A stretch of DNA of 6,985 nucleotides, taken from positions 1-6,985 of the forward strand of contig URYP01000115.1 in the NCBI GenBank assembly GCA_900552115.1. Direction: 5' to 3'. Position 1 is the first letter of the stretch. Every line of letters starts with the position of its first letter. Made by a program: the position numbers and the translations under genes. This DNA is from an uncultured Oscillospiraceae bacterium (lineage in GTDB: Bacteria; Bacillota; Clostridia; Oscillospirales; Acutalibacteraceae). Of this stretch, positions 6,901-6,985 are shown in pieces. Under the pieces are notes generated by a model. It saw only the letters and a list, made by a program, of their open reading frames with translations. It did no database searches and was not told where the DNA came from.

Positions 6901-6928
6901 ATGAAATATATTATTTATTATATTTCAT
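6901..6928. repeat. AT-rich inverted repeat upstream of the amt promoter
   Basis: ATGAAATATA (6901-6910) and TATATTTCAT (6919-6928) are perfect 10-bp inverted repeats separated by eight AT bases. They begin eight bp upstream of the -35 box. The position suits an activator site or an UP-like element. It does not match the GlnR/TnrA consensus, and as an RNA stem it would be weak, with one G-C pair. Confidence 0.5.
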
Positions 6929-6985
6929 GTTTTTGTTGAATTGTCAGGCTTTTTCTTTATTTTATAGTATAAATTTGAGATCGGA

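Overview
The window carries three genes, all transcribed from the minus strand, so the biological order runs from high to low coordinates: a promoter and leader (about 6985-6753), an ammonium transporter fused to a P-II signalling domain (6752-5022), purF (4955-3585), and a secreted multidomain family 3 glycoside hydrolase (from 3409, running off the left edge of the window). The genes are fairly GC-rich while the intergenic DNA is distinctly AT-rich. Strong purine-rich ribosome-binding sites, a sigma-A type promoter, an iron-sulfur PurF of the Bacillus type, and a Big/cadherin-like tail on a predicted lipoprotein hydrolase suggest a GC-rich member of the Clostridia (Bacillota), possibly a gut or other plant-polysaccharide-degrading lineage. 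This taxonomic reading is inference; no rRNA or marker gene is present.

Right end: the amt promoter is the best regulatory signal in the window (TTGACA, 17 bp, TATACT). The transcript would begin almost immediately with a 20-bp hairpin capped by four bases and followed by a run of five U residues. This has the form of an intrinsic terminator, placed between the promoter and the amt ribosome-binding site. An AT-rich 10-bp inverted repeat lies just upstream of the -35 box.

Middle: the Amt-P-II fusion joins a membrane ammonium channel to its own cytoplasmic regulator through an acidic, proline-containing linker. It is followed after 60 bp, which contain a G.U-tolerant RNA hairpin, by purF, the glutamine-dependent first enzyme of purine synthesis. 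No promoter is visible for purF, so the two are probably co-transcribed, linking ammonium uptake to a major glutamine-consuming reaction.

Left end: after a 175-bp AT-rich gap, a GH3 enzyme of the beta-xylosidase/beta-glucosidase type begins. It has a lipoprotein-like signal peptide, an intact catalytic core interrupted by a CBM6-like insertion, a fibronectin-III-like domain, a bacterial Ig-like domain and further beta-rich C-terminal modules. At least 1136 residues are encoded and the stop codon lies outside the window. It is probably a separate transcription unit. There is no mobile element, CRISPR array, tRNA or rRNA, and no clear new multi-gene system; the most interesting signals are the amt leader terminator, the Amt-P-II/purF pairing, and the hydrolase architecture.
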